The position numbers and the translations under genes are program-made. The notes beneath the pieces are model-generated. The model made no database searches. It was not told the DNA's origin and saw only the letters and a list, made by a program, of their open reading frames with translations. A DNA stretch of 64,000 nucleotides from RBG-16-66-20 sp964564865 (lineage in GTDB: Bacteria; Pseudomonadota; Gammaproteobacteria; Burkholderiales; SG8-39): assembly GCA_964564865.1 (NCBI GenBank), contig CAZMDA010000011.1, positions 1-64,000 of the forward strand, given 5' to 3'. Below are positions 9,645 to 19,800 of the stretch, in pieces. Numbering within the stretch: position 1 is the stretch's first letter; every line of letters starts with the position of its first letter.

Positions 9645-10508
9645 ATGAGCGACCCGCGCAAGGACCACTACGAGCAGAACAAGCTCGCCAAGCGCCTGCG
9701 CCACCAGGTGGGCGACGCGATCGCCGACTTCGGCCTGATCGAGGCCGGCGACCGGGTGATGGTGTGCCTCTCGGGCGGCAAGGACAGCTACGGCATGCTG
9801 GAGATCCTGCTCGCGCTGCAGGAGAAGGCGCCGGTCGAGTTCGAGCTGGTCGCGGTGAACCTGGACCAGAAGCAGCCCGGCTTCCCGGAGCGCGTGCTGC
9901 CCGAGTACCTCGAGGCGCGCGGCGTGCCGTTCCGCATCGTCGAGCAGGACACCTATTCGATCGTGAAGCGCGTGGTGCCCGAGGGCAAGACGATGTGCAG
10001 CCTGTGCTCGCGCCTGCGCCGCGGCGTGCTGTACCGCGTCGCCGGGGAGCTGGGCGCGACCAAGATCGCGCTCGGCCACCACCGCGACGACGTGCTGGCG
10101 ACCTTCTTCCTGAACCTGTTCCACGCCGGGACGCTGAAGGCGATGCCGGCCAAGCTGGTGTCGGATGACGGCAAGCATGTCGTCATCCGGCCGCTGGTGT
10201 ACGTGGCCGAGGACGACCTGGCGGCCTATGCCGCGCAGAAGGCCTTCCCCATCATCCCCTGCACCCTGTGCGGCTCGCAGGAGAACCTGCAGCGCAAGGT
10301 GGTGGGCCGGATGCTGCAGGAGTGGGCGCGCACCGAACCGGGGCGCATCCAGTCCATCCTGCGCGCGCTGACCGACGTGCGGCCCTCGCACCTGCTGGAC
10401 CGCAAGCTGTTCGACTTCGCCGGCCTGAAGGTCGGCGTGAAAAATACCGAAGAGGCGGCCCAGGTCGTCAGGTTCATGGAACTCGGGCAGCCGTTGTTTG
10501 CCGAATAA
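9645..10508 (+). CDS. ttcA: tRNA 2-thiocytidine(32) synthetase TtcA
   Basis: An iron-sulfur enzyme that thiolates C32 of some tRNAs using ATP. The PP-loop CLSGGKDSYGMLEILLAL and the cysteine pairs in MCSLCSRLRRG and PCTLCGSQENLQR are all present, as is LGHHRDD. Length 287 residues is close to the 290-310 usual. It starts 7 bases after sugE and is followed after 2 bases by the DUF3750 gene. Confidence 0.95.
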   Translation: MSDPRKDHYEQNKLAKRLRHQVGDAIADFGLIEAGDRVMVCLSGGKDSYGMLEILLALQEKAPVEFELVAVNLDQKQPGFPERVLPEYLEARGVPFRIVEQDTYSIVKRVVPEGKTMCSLCSRLRRGVLYRVAGELGATKIALGHHRDDVLATFFLNLFHAGTLKAMPAKLVSDDGKHVVIRPLVYVAEDDLAAYAAQKAFPIIPCTLCGSQENLQRKVVGRMLQEWARTEPGRIQSILRALTDVRPSHLLDRKLFDFAGLKVGVKNTEEAAQVVRFMELGQPLFAE

Positions 10509-10510
10509 GG

Positions 10511-11272
10511 ATGACGCGCGCCCGCAAGGTGGTCCTCTCCGTTTCCGCCCTCGCCGTCGTCCTTGCCCTCGTCGTGGGCCGCGCCGTGGTGGCGCAGGAC
10601 TGGCGCACCGCCAGCCGCGAGCCGGTGGGGCTCGCGCCGGCGGCCGACCGCACGCCCGAGGCGGTGGTGCAGGTCTACGGCGCGAGGACGGTGGGGATGC
10701 GCGGGCTGTTCGGCGTGCACACCTGGGTCGCGGTGAAGCCGGAGAACGCCGCTGCCTACACCGTGTACGAAGTCATCGGCTGGCGCCTGCGCTGGTCGGG
10801 CTCGGCGGTGGTGGTGAGCCAACGGCACGCGGACGCGCGCTGGTTCGGCGCCGAGCCCGAGCTCTACGCCGACAAGCGCGGCGCGGAAGCCGCGGCGCTC
10901 ATCCCGCGCATCGAGGCGGCGGCGAAGTCCTATCCCTACGCCGGCGAGTACAGCGCCTGGCCGGGCCCGAACTCCAACACCTTCGTGGCCTGGATCACGC
11001 GCGCGGTGCCGGAGCTGGGCGCGCACCTGCCGCCCACGGCCATCGGCAAGGATTACCTGGGCGACAGCATCCTCGGTTCGGCGCCGAGCGGGCGCGGCGG
11101 GCAGTTGTCGCTGGGCGGCGTGCTCGGGCTCACCCTGAGCAGCGTCGAGGGGATCGAGATGAACGTGCTCGGGCTTTCCTTCGGCGTCGCGCCCTGGCCG
11201 CCGGCGCTCAAGCTGCCTATGCTGGGGCGGCTTGGGGCGGCGCTGGTCGAGCCTCGCGGATCGGCAGATTGA
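10511..11272 (+). CDS. DUF3750-family exported protein
   Basis: A 253-residue protein with an N-terminal membrane anchor or signal (VVLSVSALAVVLALVVGRAVV) and the family core HTWVAVKPENAAAYTVYEVI, then YAGEYSAWPGPNSNTFVAWI. The C-S-N-T-F pattern recalls lipoprotein-like or amidase-fold DUF3750 proteins; no biochemical role is known to me. Its 3' end overlaps the convergent MFS gene by 56 bases. Confidence 0.8.
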   Translation: MTRARKVVLSVSALAVVLALVVGRAVVAQDWRTASREPVGLAPAADRTPEAVVQVYGARTVGMRGLFGVHTWVAVKPENAAAYTVYEVIGWRLRWSGSAVVVSQRHADARWFGAEPELYADKRGAEAAALIPRIEAAAKSYPYAGEYSAWPGPNSNTFVAWITRAVPELGAHLPPTAIGKDYLGDSILGSAPSGRGGQLSLGGVLGLTLSSVEGIEMNVLGLSFGVAPWPPALKLPMLGRLGAALVEPRGSAD

Positions 11273-12434
11273 CCAGCGCGGCCGCGGCCGCGAGCGCCAT
11301 GTCGGCGTACCACATCCACGCGTAGCTCCCGGTGGCCTCGATGGCGAGGCCGCCCAGCCACGCGCCCAGGAACCCGCCCACCTGGTGCGACAGCAGCGTC
11401 ATGCCGAACAGGGTCCCGAGGAAGCGCACGCCGAAGAGCTTGCCGACGATGTTCGCCGTCGGCGGCACGGTCGCGAGCCAGGTGAGGCCCAGGCCCGCGG
11501 CGAACAGGTAGAACGTGAGCGCGGTCTTCGGCGCCACCAGGTACACGGCGATCAGCGCGGCGCGGGAGCCGTACATCCAGGCGAGGATGTACTTGCTGCG
11601 GTACTTCGCGGTGGCGAAGCCCGCCGCCAGGCTGCCCACGATGTTGGCGAGGCCGATGATCGCGAGCGACCAGCTGGCCACCGTCGGCGGCAGGCCGCAC
11701 AGGTCCACTTCCTGCGGCAGGTGCGTCACCAGGAACGCGATGTGGAAGCCGCAGGTGAAGAACCCCAGGTTCAGCAGCTGGTAGCTGCGGTCGCCGAAGG
11801 CGTCGCCCAGCGCGCGCCACGGCGAGGCGCCGTCGGCCGCGTGCGCCGGGGCGGCGGCGCGCTTGCCCGCGACGGTGCGCACCAGCGGCAGCGCGGCGAG
11901 GGTGGCCGCCGCCAGCGCCCAGAGCGCCGCCATCCAGCCCAGGGCCTGGATCAGCGCCTGCGCGACCGGGGCGAACACGAACTGGCCGAAGGAGCCGCCG
12001 GCATTGATGACGCCCGAGGCCTTGCCGCGCGCCTCCTGCGGCAGGCGCTGCGCCGCGGCGCCGATCAGCACCGAGAAGCTGCCGGCGCCCGAGCCGATGG
12101 AGGTCATCAGGCCCAGCACCAGCACCAGCCCCAGCGCCGAATCCATGAACGGCGTCAGCGCGGTGCCGGCGGCGAGCAGGAGGACGCCCGCGGCCAGCAC
12201 CGGCGCCGGGCCGTGCCGGTCGGCAAGCGCGCCGGCCACGGGCTGGATCGCGCCCCAGGCGAACTGGCCGATGGCGAGCGCGAAGCTGATGGTGGCGATG
12301 CCCAGCCCGGTCGAGGAATTGAGCGGCGAGACGAACAGGCCGAAGGACTGGCGCACGCCCATGGTCACCATCAGCAGGGCGGCGGCCGCCAGGGTGACGA
12401 CCAGGGCGGCGCGGGCAGGGGCGGGGACGGTCAT
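11217..12434 (-). CDS. MFS transporter
   Basis: A roughly 405-residue major facilitator with about 12 hydrophobic helices. Seen are the GVRQSFGLF motif after helix 1, the ADRHGPAPVLAAG motif A-like loop after helix 2, and repeated glycine-rich helices. The first residues MTVPAPARAALVVTL give the start at 12434; longer upstream extensions would cover the operator. It is divergent from the HTH-aminotransferase gene with a perfect palindrome between them, so its expression is probably controlled by that protein. The substrate is unknown; oxalate/formate antiporter-like MFS proteins look similar. Confidence 0.85.
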   Translation of the reverse strand: MTVPAPARAALVVTLAAAALLMVTMGVRQSFGLFVSPLNSSTGLGIATISFALAIGQFAWGAIQPVAGALADRHGPAPVLAAGVLLLAAGTALTPFMDSALGLVLVLGLMTSIGSGAGSFSVLIGAAAQRLPQEARGKASGVINAGGSFGQFVFAPVAQALIQALGWMAALWALAAATLAALPLVRTVAGKRAAAPAHAADGASPWRALGDAFGDRSYQLLNLGFFTCGFHIAFLVTHLPQEVDLCGLPPTVASWSLAIIGLANIVGSLAAGFATAKYRSKYILAWMYGSRAALIAVYLVAPKTALTFYLFAAGLGLTWLATVPPTANIVGKLFGVRFLGTLFGMTLLSHQVGGFLGAWLGGLAIEATGSYAWMWYADMALAAAAALVNLPIREARPAPPQAAPA

Positions 12435-12460
12435 GGCGCATGATAGCCGAAGGCCAGGCT

Positions 12461-12479
12461 TGTCAAATTCAGTTTGACA
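12461..12479. promoter_or_regulatory. Palindromic operator candidate TGTCAAA-N5-TTTGACA
   Basis: A perfect 7-bp inverted repeat, TGTCAAA then five bases then TTTGACA, sits between the divergent MFS start (12434) and the HTH-aminotransferase start (12496). The site is AT-rich in very GC-rich surroundings. It is well placed to be bound by the N-terminal Cro-like domain encoded next door. The binding is inference. Confidence 0.6.
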
Positions 12480-12495
12480 GGCTAGACTTCCCGCC

Positions 12496-14010
12496 ATGCC
12501 CGACACCAACTGCGCCGCGCGCCTCGTGGACATCTTCGGCTCCCAGGCCGAGGTCGCGCGCGCCTTCCAGCTGGACCGCGCCGTGGTGCACAACTGGGTG
12601 AAGACCGGCTACGTCCCGGCGCGCTGGGCGGGCGAGGTCGAGCGCGTCACCCAGGGCCGCATCAGCGCCGTGGACATCATCAACGAAGCCAGCGCCAAGA
12701 ACCCGGTGCGCGTGAAGTCGCGTCCCGGGGACGCCCCTTTCGGAATGTCGGAGAACGATCCCCTTATGCCTACCAGCCAGTACGCCCCCGCCAAGCGCAT
12801 CCAGTCCTTCCACCCGCCGCAGAGGACGCTCATGGGCCCGGGGCCCACGGAGATCCACCCGCGCGTGCTCACCACCATGAGCCAGCCGGCGATCGGCTAC
12901 CTCGACCCGGTGTTCGTGGAGATGATGGAGGAGCTCAAGTCGCTTCTTCGTTACACGTACCAGACGAAGAACGCGCTGACCTTCCCCATCTCCGGCCCGG
13001 GCTCGGTCGGCATGGAGTTCTGCTTCGTCAACATGGTGGCGCCGGGCGACAAGGTGATCGTGTGCCAGAACGGCGTGTTCGGCGGCCGGATGCTGGAGAA
13101 CGTGATCCGCTGCGGCGGCGTCCCGGTCCTCATCGAGGACAAGTGGGGCGAGCCGGTGGACCCGCAGAAGGTCGAGGACGCGCTGCGCAAGCACAAGGAC
13201 GTGAAGGTGGTCGCCTTCGTGCACGCCGAGACCTCCACCGGCTGCCAGTCGGACGCCAAGCTGCTGACGCAGATCGCGCACAAGCACGGCGCCATGGTGA
13301 TCGTGGACGCGGTCACGTCGCTGGCCGGCACCCCGGTCAAGGTGGACGAGTGGGAGATCGACGCCATCTACTCCGCCAGCCAGAAGTGCCTGTCCTGCAC
13401 CCCAGGCCTGTCGCCGGTGTCGTTCAGCGAGCGCGTGGTGGAGCACGTGCGCAAGCGGAAGGACAAGATCCACAGCTGGTTCATGGACATGAACCTGCTG
13501 CTCGGCTACTGGAACGCCGGCACCCGCACCTACCACCACACCGCGCCGACGAACTCCCTGTTCGCGCTGCACGAGGCGCTGCTGCTCATCCGCGAGGAAG
13601 GGCTGGAGAACGCCTGGGCGCGGGCCACGCGCCACCATGTCGCGCTCAAGGCGGGCCTGGAGGCGATGGGCATGGAGATGCTGGTCGCCGAGAAGTACCA
13701 GCTGCCGCAGATGAACGCGGTCAAGTGCCCCGCGGGCGTGGACGAGGCCGAGGTGCGCAAGCGGCTGCTGAACGAGTTCGGCATCGAGATCGGCGCGGGC
13801 CTGGGGCCGCTCGCGGGCAAGATCTGGCGCATCGGCCTGATGGGCTACTCCTGCCGCCCGGACAACGTCATGCTGTGCCTGTCGGCGCTGGGCTCCGTCC
13901 TGGACGACATGGGCCAGCCGGTGCACGTCGGCGACGCCGAAGCCGCGGCCCACGGCGCCTATGCGCAAATGCACGTCAAAGACGCGCAGCGCAAGAAGAA
14001 GGCCGCCTGA
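12496..14010 (+). CDS. Cro-like HTH domain fused to class V aminotransferase (alanine/serine-glyoxylate type)
   Basis: One continuous 504-residue frame holds two domains. Residues 1-65 form a Cro/YdaS-like helix-turn-helix (SQAEVARAFQLDRAVVHNWV then GYVPARWAGEVERV). From about residue 91 the protein is a PLP-dependent class V aminotransferase: LMGPGPTEIHPRVL, ISGPGSVGMEFCF, HAETSTGCQSDAK, VDAVTSLAG and the PLP lysine K297 in YSASQKCLSCTPG. An internal ATG at 12766 (MPTSQYAPAKRI) matches the usual start of standalone enzymes and has GGAG 12 bases upstream, so a shorter product is also possible. Confidence 0.85.
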   Translation: MPDTNCAARLVDIFGSQAEVARAFQLDRAVVHNWVKTGYVPARWAGEVERVTQGRISAVDIINEASAKNPVRVKSRPGDAPFGMSENDPLMPTSQYAPAKRIQSFHPPQRTLMGPGPTEIHPRVLTTMSQPAIGYLDPVFVEMMEELKSLLRYTYQTKNALTFPISGPGSVGMEFCFVNMVAPGDKVIVCQNGVFGGRMLENVIRCGGVPVLIEDKWGEPVDPQKVEDALRKHKDVKVVAFVHAETSTGCQSDAKLLTQIAHKHGAMVIVDAVTSLAGTPVKVDEWEIDAIYSASQKCLSCTPGLSPVSFSERVVEHVRKRKDKIHSWFMDMNLLLGYWNAGTRTYHHTAPTNSLFALHEALLLIREEGLENAWARATRHHVALKAGLEAMGMEMLVAEKYQLPQMNAVKCPAGVDEAEVRKRLLNEFGIEIGAGLGPLAGKIWRIGLMGYSCRPDNVMLCLSALGSVLDDMGQPVHVGDAEAAAHGAYAQMHVKDAQRKKKAA

Positions 14011-14023
14011 GCAAGTAATTCGT

Positions 14024-14070
14024 TAAATCAGGGACGGACGACGATTTAAATCGTGGTCCGTCCCTATTTA
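14024..14070. repeat. REP-type palindromic pair (copy 1)
   Basis: Two copies of the window's dispersed repeat face each other: CAGGGACGGACGACGATTT and AAATCGTGGTCCGTCCCTA. They form a near-perfect 40-base hairpin. It lies between the convergent aminotransferase and PilZ-like genes, where it could end transcription in both directions. The TAG stop of the minus-strand gene (14064-14066) is part of the repeat. Confidence 0.85.
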
Positions 14071-15737
14071 TTCAGGGGTTCGAAGGCGGCGCGCTGGAAG
14101 TGCTCGCTGTCCACGTGCAGGCGCGTGATGCGCAGGCGCTGCGCGCCGCGCGCGAGCTGCAGGTCGAACTGCGAGCCGCGCGTGGCGGTCCTGGGCGCCA
14201 GCAGGAAATCGGCCGCCGCCAGCGGCGTGGGCTGCGGTTCCAGCAGGATGGCGCTGCGGAAGTGCTCCTTGAAGCTGTCCTCGAACATGGTGGCCTCTTC
14301 CCAGGCGTTCGAGGCGCCCGCGTGCGGGTCGGCGCGCAGCATGACCAGCCGCGGCTTGGCGGCGAGCAGCTGCAGGCCCAGGCGCAGCTCGTCCTCCACC
14401 GAGTAGACCCGCCGCAGCACCGCCAGGACCCAGTCCGTTCCCGGCTCGATCAGCACCGCCACCAGCGCGCCCAGGTTCGCCCACCGCGCGTCGCCGCGCC
14501 GCACCGCGATGCCCAGGCCCCCGGCGCTTGCGTCCACCAGCCGCGCCGGGCTGTGGCGCGCGGCCTTCACCTGCGAGCGCCGGATCGACTTGCTGGTCGC
14601 GTCCAGCTTGAGCTGCAGTTCGCGCCGGGAGGCGCCGGCATCCGGCACCTCGGATTTCTCCAGCGCCGGCACCACGCCCAGCACCGCATCGAAGCCCGCC
14701 ACCAGCCGCACCGGCGTGGCCATGGCGACGCGCTTCAGGCGCCGCTGCGGCGGGTTCGGCCCCCAGTGCTCCAGCAGCCGGTTGAGCACGGCATTGCGCT
14801 CGCGCAGCGTGTACTCGTTGCCGAACTGGGTGTCCTCCTCCGCCGGGTCGCGCCCCAGGTCGCGTTCCAGCGCCGCGCGCAGGCGCGGCAGGGTGTTCGC
14901 GGTGTTGATGTACAGGAGCCCGGGCATGGCGCCGGAGCCCAGCCGGCGCACCTGCGTCGGCCGCTCGTCGCCCATGGGCACCACGGCGAAGGTCGCCTCC
15001 GGCGTGGCGGCGGCCTCGACCTGCACCGCGGTCGCGACGCGCTGCGCGATGCGGAACGCGAGCTCCACCTCCCGCCCGCGCAGCCCGTCCGGCGCCGCGA
15101 GCTCCAGCAGCAGCGCGTGCGCGTACTCCGAGCGCGCCGAGCTCGTCCGGGCTTCGTTGCCGGGCACCGGCAGCGCGGTGCGCGCGTACTTGCCTTCCTC
15201 GGCGATGGCGTGCAGCCGGTGCAGCCGTTCCCAGACCGCGCCGACCGCCGAGAGCTGCAGCATGTGCGAGATCGCCAGGCGCCGGTTCAGCCAGCGCAGG
15301 TTGCGCTGCACCACCAGCGGCCGGTTCTTCTTCATCCAGGCGGATTCCTCCGCGGCGGCGTCCAGCGCGATGGCGTAGCCGTTGGCGATCTCGGCGGCGC
15401 AGTCGTTCAGCGCGCGCAGCAGCCCGGGGTCGCCGTCGCGGCCTTCGCTCAGCTTGCCCTCGGGGCGCAGGTAGCGCGCCGACTGCGCGCGCCACAGCGG
15501 GCGCGCGGCCGCGTCCAGCTGCATCAGCACCTGCGCCCGCCGCGCCGGGCTGAAGGATTCGGTGGCGTTCATGGTCGCCGCCCAGTGCGTGAGGTCCGCG
15601 AGCGCGGTGTCCGGGTCGTCCTCCGGCAGCAGCGCCAGCAGCTTCCTCGCCTCCGCCTCGTCGGACATCGGGTGGTCGGGCAGCGGCTCCCGGCCGAAGG
15701 CCAGGTCCCGGAACTTGCCGAGGTCGAACAGCGCCAT
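14064..15737 (-). CDS. PilZ-like / DUF1631-type large regulatory protein
   Basis: A 557-residue cytoplasmic protein. The C-terminal third has a PilZ-like pattern: RRSQVKAARHSPARLVDASAGG then LGIAVRRGDARWANLGALVAVL, where a S/R-rich stretch precedes a D-x-S-x-x-G-like segment as in c-di-GMP binding PilZ domains. The RxxxR motif is only approximate, so nucleotide binding is uncertain. The long N-terminal part is helical and unrecognised. Start chosen at MALFDLGKFRDLAF (15737); an upstream ATG at 15764 is less likely. Confidence 0.6.
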   Translation of the reverse strand: MALFDLGKFRDLAFGREPLPDHPMSDEAEARKLLALLPEDDPDTALADLTHWAATMNATESFSPARRAQVLMQLDAAARPLWRAQSARYLRPEGKLSEGRDGDPGLLRALNDCAAEIANGYAIALDAAAEESAWMKKNRPLVVQRNLRWLNRRLAISHMLQLSAVGAVWERLHRLHAIAEEGKYARTALPVPGNEARTSSARSEYAHALLLELAAPDGLRGREVELAFRIAQRVATAVQVEAAATPEATFAVVPMGDERPTQVRRLGSGAMPGLLYINTANTLPRLRAALERDLGRDPAEEDTQFGNEYTLRERNAVLNRLLEHWGPNPPQRRLKRVAMATPVRLVAGFDAVLGVVPALEKSEVPDAGASRRELQLKLDATSKSIRRSQVKAARHSPARLVDASAGGLGIAVRRGDARWANLGALVAVLIEPGTDWVLAVLRRVYSVEDELRLGLQLLAAKPRLVMLRADPHAGASNAWEEATMFEDSFKEHFRSAILLEPQPTPLAAADFLLAPRTATRGSQFDLQLARGAQRLRITRLHVDSEHFQRAAFEPLNK

Positions 15738-15784
15738 GGCGGGATTCTTACGCAGGTCGCGCAAGGCTGCTACCCTCCGGCGCC

Positions 15785-16828
15785 GTGGACACCCTGACCC
15801 ACGCCCTTTCGGGGGCGCTCCTCGCCCGGGCCACCGCCCCTGCCGGGGAAACCCGATCCGTCCCGCGCCGGGTCGCCGCCGGCTTCTTCGCCTGCGCCGC
15901 GCCGGACCTGGATTTCGTCATCGGCTTCCTGGGGCCCGTGGAGTACCTGCTGCACCACCGCGGGCCGACGCACTCGCTGCTGCTCGCGCCGCTTTGGGCC
16001 TTGCCGCTCGCCTGGCTGCTGGCGAAGATCCTGCGCGAACCGGGGGGCTGGCGCGCGCTCTACGTGGTGTGCCTCGCCTGCCTGTGCCTGCACATCGCCG
16101 GGGACTGGATCACCAGCTTCGGCACCATGCTGCTCAGCCCGCTGTCGGACTGGCGCGCCGGGATCGGCACCACGTTCATCATCGACCTGTGGTTCAGCGG
16201 CATCATCCTCGCGGGACTCGCCGCCTCCGCGGTGCTGTACCGCTCGCGCGTCCCGGCCGTGCTCGCCTCGGCGGTGCTGGTGGGCTACGTCGGCTGGCAG
16301 TGGACGCTCAAGCAGGAGGCGCTCGCGTTCGGCGAGCGCTACGCCGCCACGCGCGGGCTGCACGAGGCGCGCATCCTCGCCTACCCGCGGCCGGTGTCGC
16401 CGTACAACTGGACCGTGTTCGCGAGCGACGCCGCGACGCACCACGTCAGCCACGTCAACCTGCGCCGCGACCGGGTGAAGGGCTTCGAGAAGGGCGACGG
16501 CTTCGTCGCCATGCTGGATGCGCCCTACCGGCCGCTCGCGCAGGCGCGCTGGGACGAGGTCCCGCGCTTCGGCGCGGGCGCCGACGGGGCGCTCGCGCGC
16601 GAGGCGTTCGCGTCGCCCGCGCTCGCGTTCTTCCGCTGGTTCGCCGACACCCCGGCGCTCGACGGCGTCACCGCCGGCAGCCAGTGCGTCTGGTTCCGCG
16701 ACCTGCGCTTCCTGAACCCGGGCATGGACCGGCTGCCGTTCCGCTTCGGCGCCTGCCGCGAGGGTCCGGGCATGCCCTGGCGCGCCTTCGAGCGACTGGA
16801 AGGCGACGCCCGTCGGGCGGTGGATTGA
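15785..16828 (+). CDS. YdjM-like metal-dependent hydrolase, membrane
   Basis: A 347-residue membrane protein of the YdjM/DUF457 group. Signature motifs are MDTLTHALSGALLAR at the start, CAAPDLDFVIGFLG and LLHHRGPTHSLLLAPL, which supply His and Asp ligands for a metal. Several helices follow, then a soluble C-terminal domain of about 170 residues. Start is GTG at 15785. The substrate is unknown; E. coli YdjM is LexA-controlled, but I saw no LexA box here. Confidence 0.82.
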   Translation: MDTLTHALSGALLARATAPAGETRSVPRRVAAGFFACAAPDLDFVIGFLGPVEYLLHHRGPTHSLLLAPLWALPLAWLLAKILREPGGWRALYVVCLACLCLHIAGDWITSFGTMLLSPLSDWRAGIGTTFIIDLWFSGIILAGLAASAVLYRSRVPAVLASAVLVGYVGWQWTLKQEALAFGERYAATRGLHEARILAYPRPVSPYNWTVFASDAATHHVSHVNLRRDRVKGFEKGDGFVAMLDAPYRPLAQARWDEVPRFGAGADGALAREAFASPALAFFRWFADTPALDGVTAGSQCVWFRDLRFLNPGMDRLPFRFGACREGPGMPWRAFERLEGDARRAVD

Positions 16829-16889
16829 GGGCAGGCACTATTTAACGATTTTCCCGGTTGTCCAATGCTAGGCTAGGCATTCGCTGCCC

Positions 16890-19800
16890 ATGGGTCTGAT
16901 CCGCTTCAGTTTTGCGCTCGCGCTCGCCGTCGCGGCCGGCATCGTCCAGGCGCAGGTCGCCTTTCGCAGTTCCGCGCAGGCGAACGCCGGGGCGCCGGCG
17001 CCGACCTTCGTCGCCGCCGGCACGGTCGCCGCAAGCAACAACGCCATCGCGCCCGGGCTGCCCGCGGGCCTTGCGGTGAACGACATCCTGCTGCTGTTCG
17101 TGGAAACGTCGAACCAGGCCGCGTCGATCGCGAACGCGAACGGCGGCACCTGGACCGAGGTCCTGAACTCCCCGCAGGGCACCGGCACGGCGGCCACCGC
17201 CGCCGGCACGCGCCTCACCGTGTTCTGGTCGCGCTACAACGGCGTGCAGGGCGCGCCGACCACCAGCGATTCGGGCAATCACCAGCTCGGCCGCATCATC
17301 GCGGTCCGGGGCGTCATCACGACCGGCGACCCCTGGGACGTCACCGCCGGCGGCGTGGAAGCGGGCAACACCGACACCAGCGGCTCCATCCCGGGCGCGA
17401 CCACGACCGTGGCCAACACGCTGGTGGTGACGGCGATCGCCACCGCGCTGCCCGATGCGAACGGCACGGCGGTGTTCTCCGCCTGGACCAACGCCAACCT
17501 CTCCCCGACAGAACGGACCGACAACTCCACCAACCAGCAGAACGGCGGCGGCCTGGGCATCGCCACCGGCGTCTGGGCCGGGACCGGCGCCTACGGCGCC
17601 ACCACCGTCACCACGTCGGCGAACACCGCCAAGGCGATGATGAGCATCGCCCTGCGCCCGCCGCCGGTGACCACGCTCGCGATCAACGTCCCGGCCGGGA
17701 CGCAGGAAGAGGACGTGATGCTGGCCTCGATCGCGATCGCCCCCAGCGGCGCCACCGTCACCGCGCCGGCGGGGTGGACCGAGGTGCAGAACACCCCCGG
17801 GACCGGCAGCCGCCTGGTCACCTACCGGCGCACGGCCGGCGCCTCGGAGCCCGCGTCCTACAGCTGGACGCTGGGCGGCAGCGTGACCTCCGGCGTGGCG
17901 GGCGGCATCGCCACCTATTCCGGCGTCGATCCGCTGGACCCGATCCACCTGTCCTCGGCCAACACCACGGTCTCCGGCACCAGCCACACCGTCACCGGCG
18001 TCACCACCACGATCCCGAACACCATGGTGGTGACGGCGCACAGCATCGCCTCCTCGGTGGCCTGGACGCCGCCCGCGGGCATGACCGAGCGCGTGGACGC
18101 GGCCGCGTTCACCGCGCCCAACGCTGCGGGGGTGGCCCTGGAGATGAGCGACGCGGCGCAGGCCGCGGCGGGCGCCACCGGCGACAGGACCGCCACGGTG
18201 GGCAGCAACGCCGACACCGGCGTCGCGCACATCGTGGTGCTGCGCTCCAGCGAGGTGCTGGCGCTGCGCTTCGACGAATCCACCTGGGGGTCCTACGCCC
18301 CGGCCGATTCCAGCGGCAACGGCCTGAACGGCACCGCGAACGGCGGCGCCAACAGCGCGGGCGCGACGCCCGCCATCGCCGGCGCCGTCGGCACCTGCCG
18401 CTACGGCAGCTTCAACGGCAGCACCAGCTACGTCGAGGTGGCGCACAACGCGCTGCTCAACATGACCAGCCGCTTCACGGTGATGGCCTGGATCAACCCC
18501 AACGCCATCGGGCCGGACGCGCTGAAGACCATCGTCTCCAAGGACGAGAACTTCGAGTTCCACCTCACCAACACGGGCGAGATCAACTGGTGGTGGCAGA
18601 ACGCGGGCGGCACCGCGCAGCAGATCACCACCACCGGCGCCGGCATCACCGCCGGCGGCGGCTGGTACCACATCGCGGTGGTCTACGCGCCGGGGGCGCA
18701 GACCATCTACGTGAACGGCGTGTCGCGCGGCACCGGCACCTTCACCGGGGGCCTGTTCACCAACACCGATCCGCTGCAGGTGGGCTCGGACCAGGGCCTG
18801 GCCGGGCGCTTCTTCGACGGCCAGATCGACGAGGTGCGGGTGTTCCGCCACGCCCTGACCGCGGGCGAGGTGGGCACGGCCATGGGCGCCACGCGCACCT
18901 GCACCATCCACCACACCCATTACGCGGTGAGCTACCCCAACGGCTCGAACTTCGCCACCTGCGAGCCGGCGCGGGTGCGGGTCACCGCGCACGACGGCGC
19001 GCACGTCGCGGTGGCGCCGCCGCCCGGGACGCTGCTCACCATCGCCACCTCGACCGGCAACGGCGTCTGGCTCTCGCCCATCGTCACCGGCGTCAACGCC
19101 AACTGGACCGTCCCGGGCACCGACACCGGCGCGGCCACCTACGCCTGGGACGGCGACGGCGCCTTCATCGAGATGGACCTGCGGCGCAACGCGGCAACCA
19201 CGTTGCACCTGAACCTCTCGGACGGCTCGGGGCGCAGCGAGGGCGTGGGCGAGGACCCTTCGGTGACCTTCGCCAACAGCGTGCTGCGGGTGACGGCCAA
19301 CGGCAGCTCGGCGGCCACCGTCGGCACGCAGATCGCCGGCAAGCGCAACAACGAGGGGGCGCTGCAGCAGGCGCTGTACGTGCAGGCGGTGGAGACCTCG
19401 CCCGGCACCGGGGTGTGCACCACGCTGTTCCAGGGGCAGACGCGCAGCATCGAGTTCGCCGCGGTGTGCAACAACCCCACCACCTGCTTCGACCCGGACG
19501 TGAACGACGCGCCCCTGTTCGAGATCTTCAGCGGCGACGGCACCGGGGCGGCGGTGAACATCCAGAAGAACAACAACACGCCGACGCCGGCCTCCTACTC
19601 GTCGGTGTCGCTCAACTTCAGCAACGACGCCAACGCCATGGCGCCGCTGGTGTTCCGCTACGGCGACGCCGGGCAGATGACGCTGCACATGCGCTACGCG
19701 CTGCCCTCGCCGCCGGCGACCAACATCACCGGGACGAGCAACGCCTTCGTGGTACGGCCCTTCGGCATCGCCATCCGCGGCGCGAGCGCCGGCACCGCGA

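Noticed and set aside
14024..14070. CRISPR array from the recurring GGGAC repeats
   Set aside because: Copies are scattered singly or in inverted pairs across 42 kb, with no regular spacers and no cas genes.
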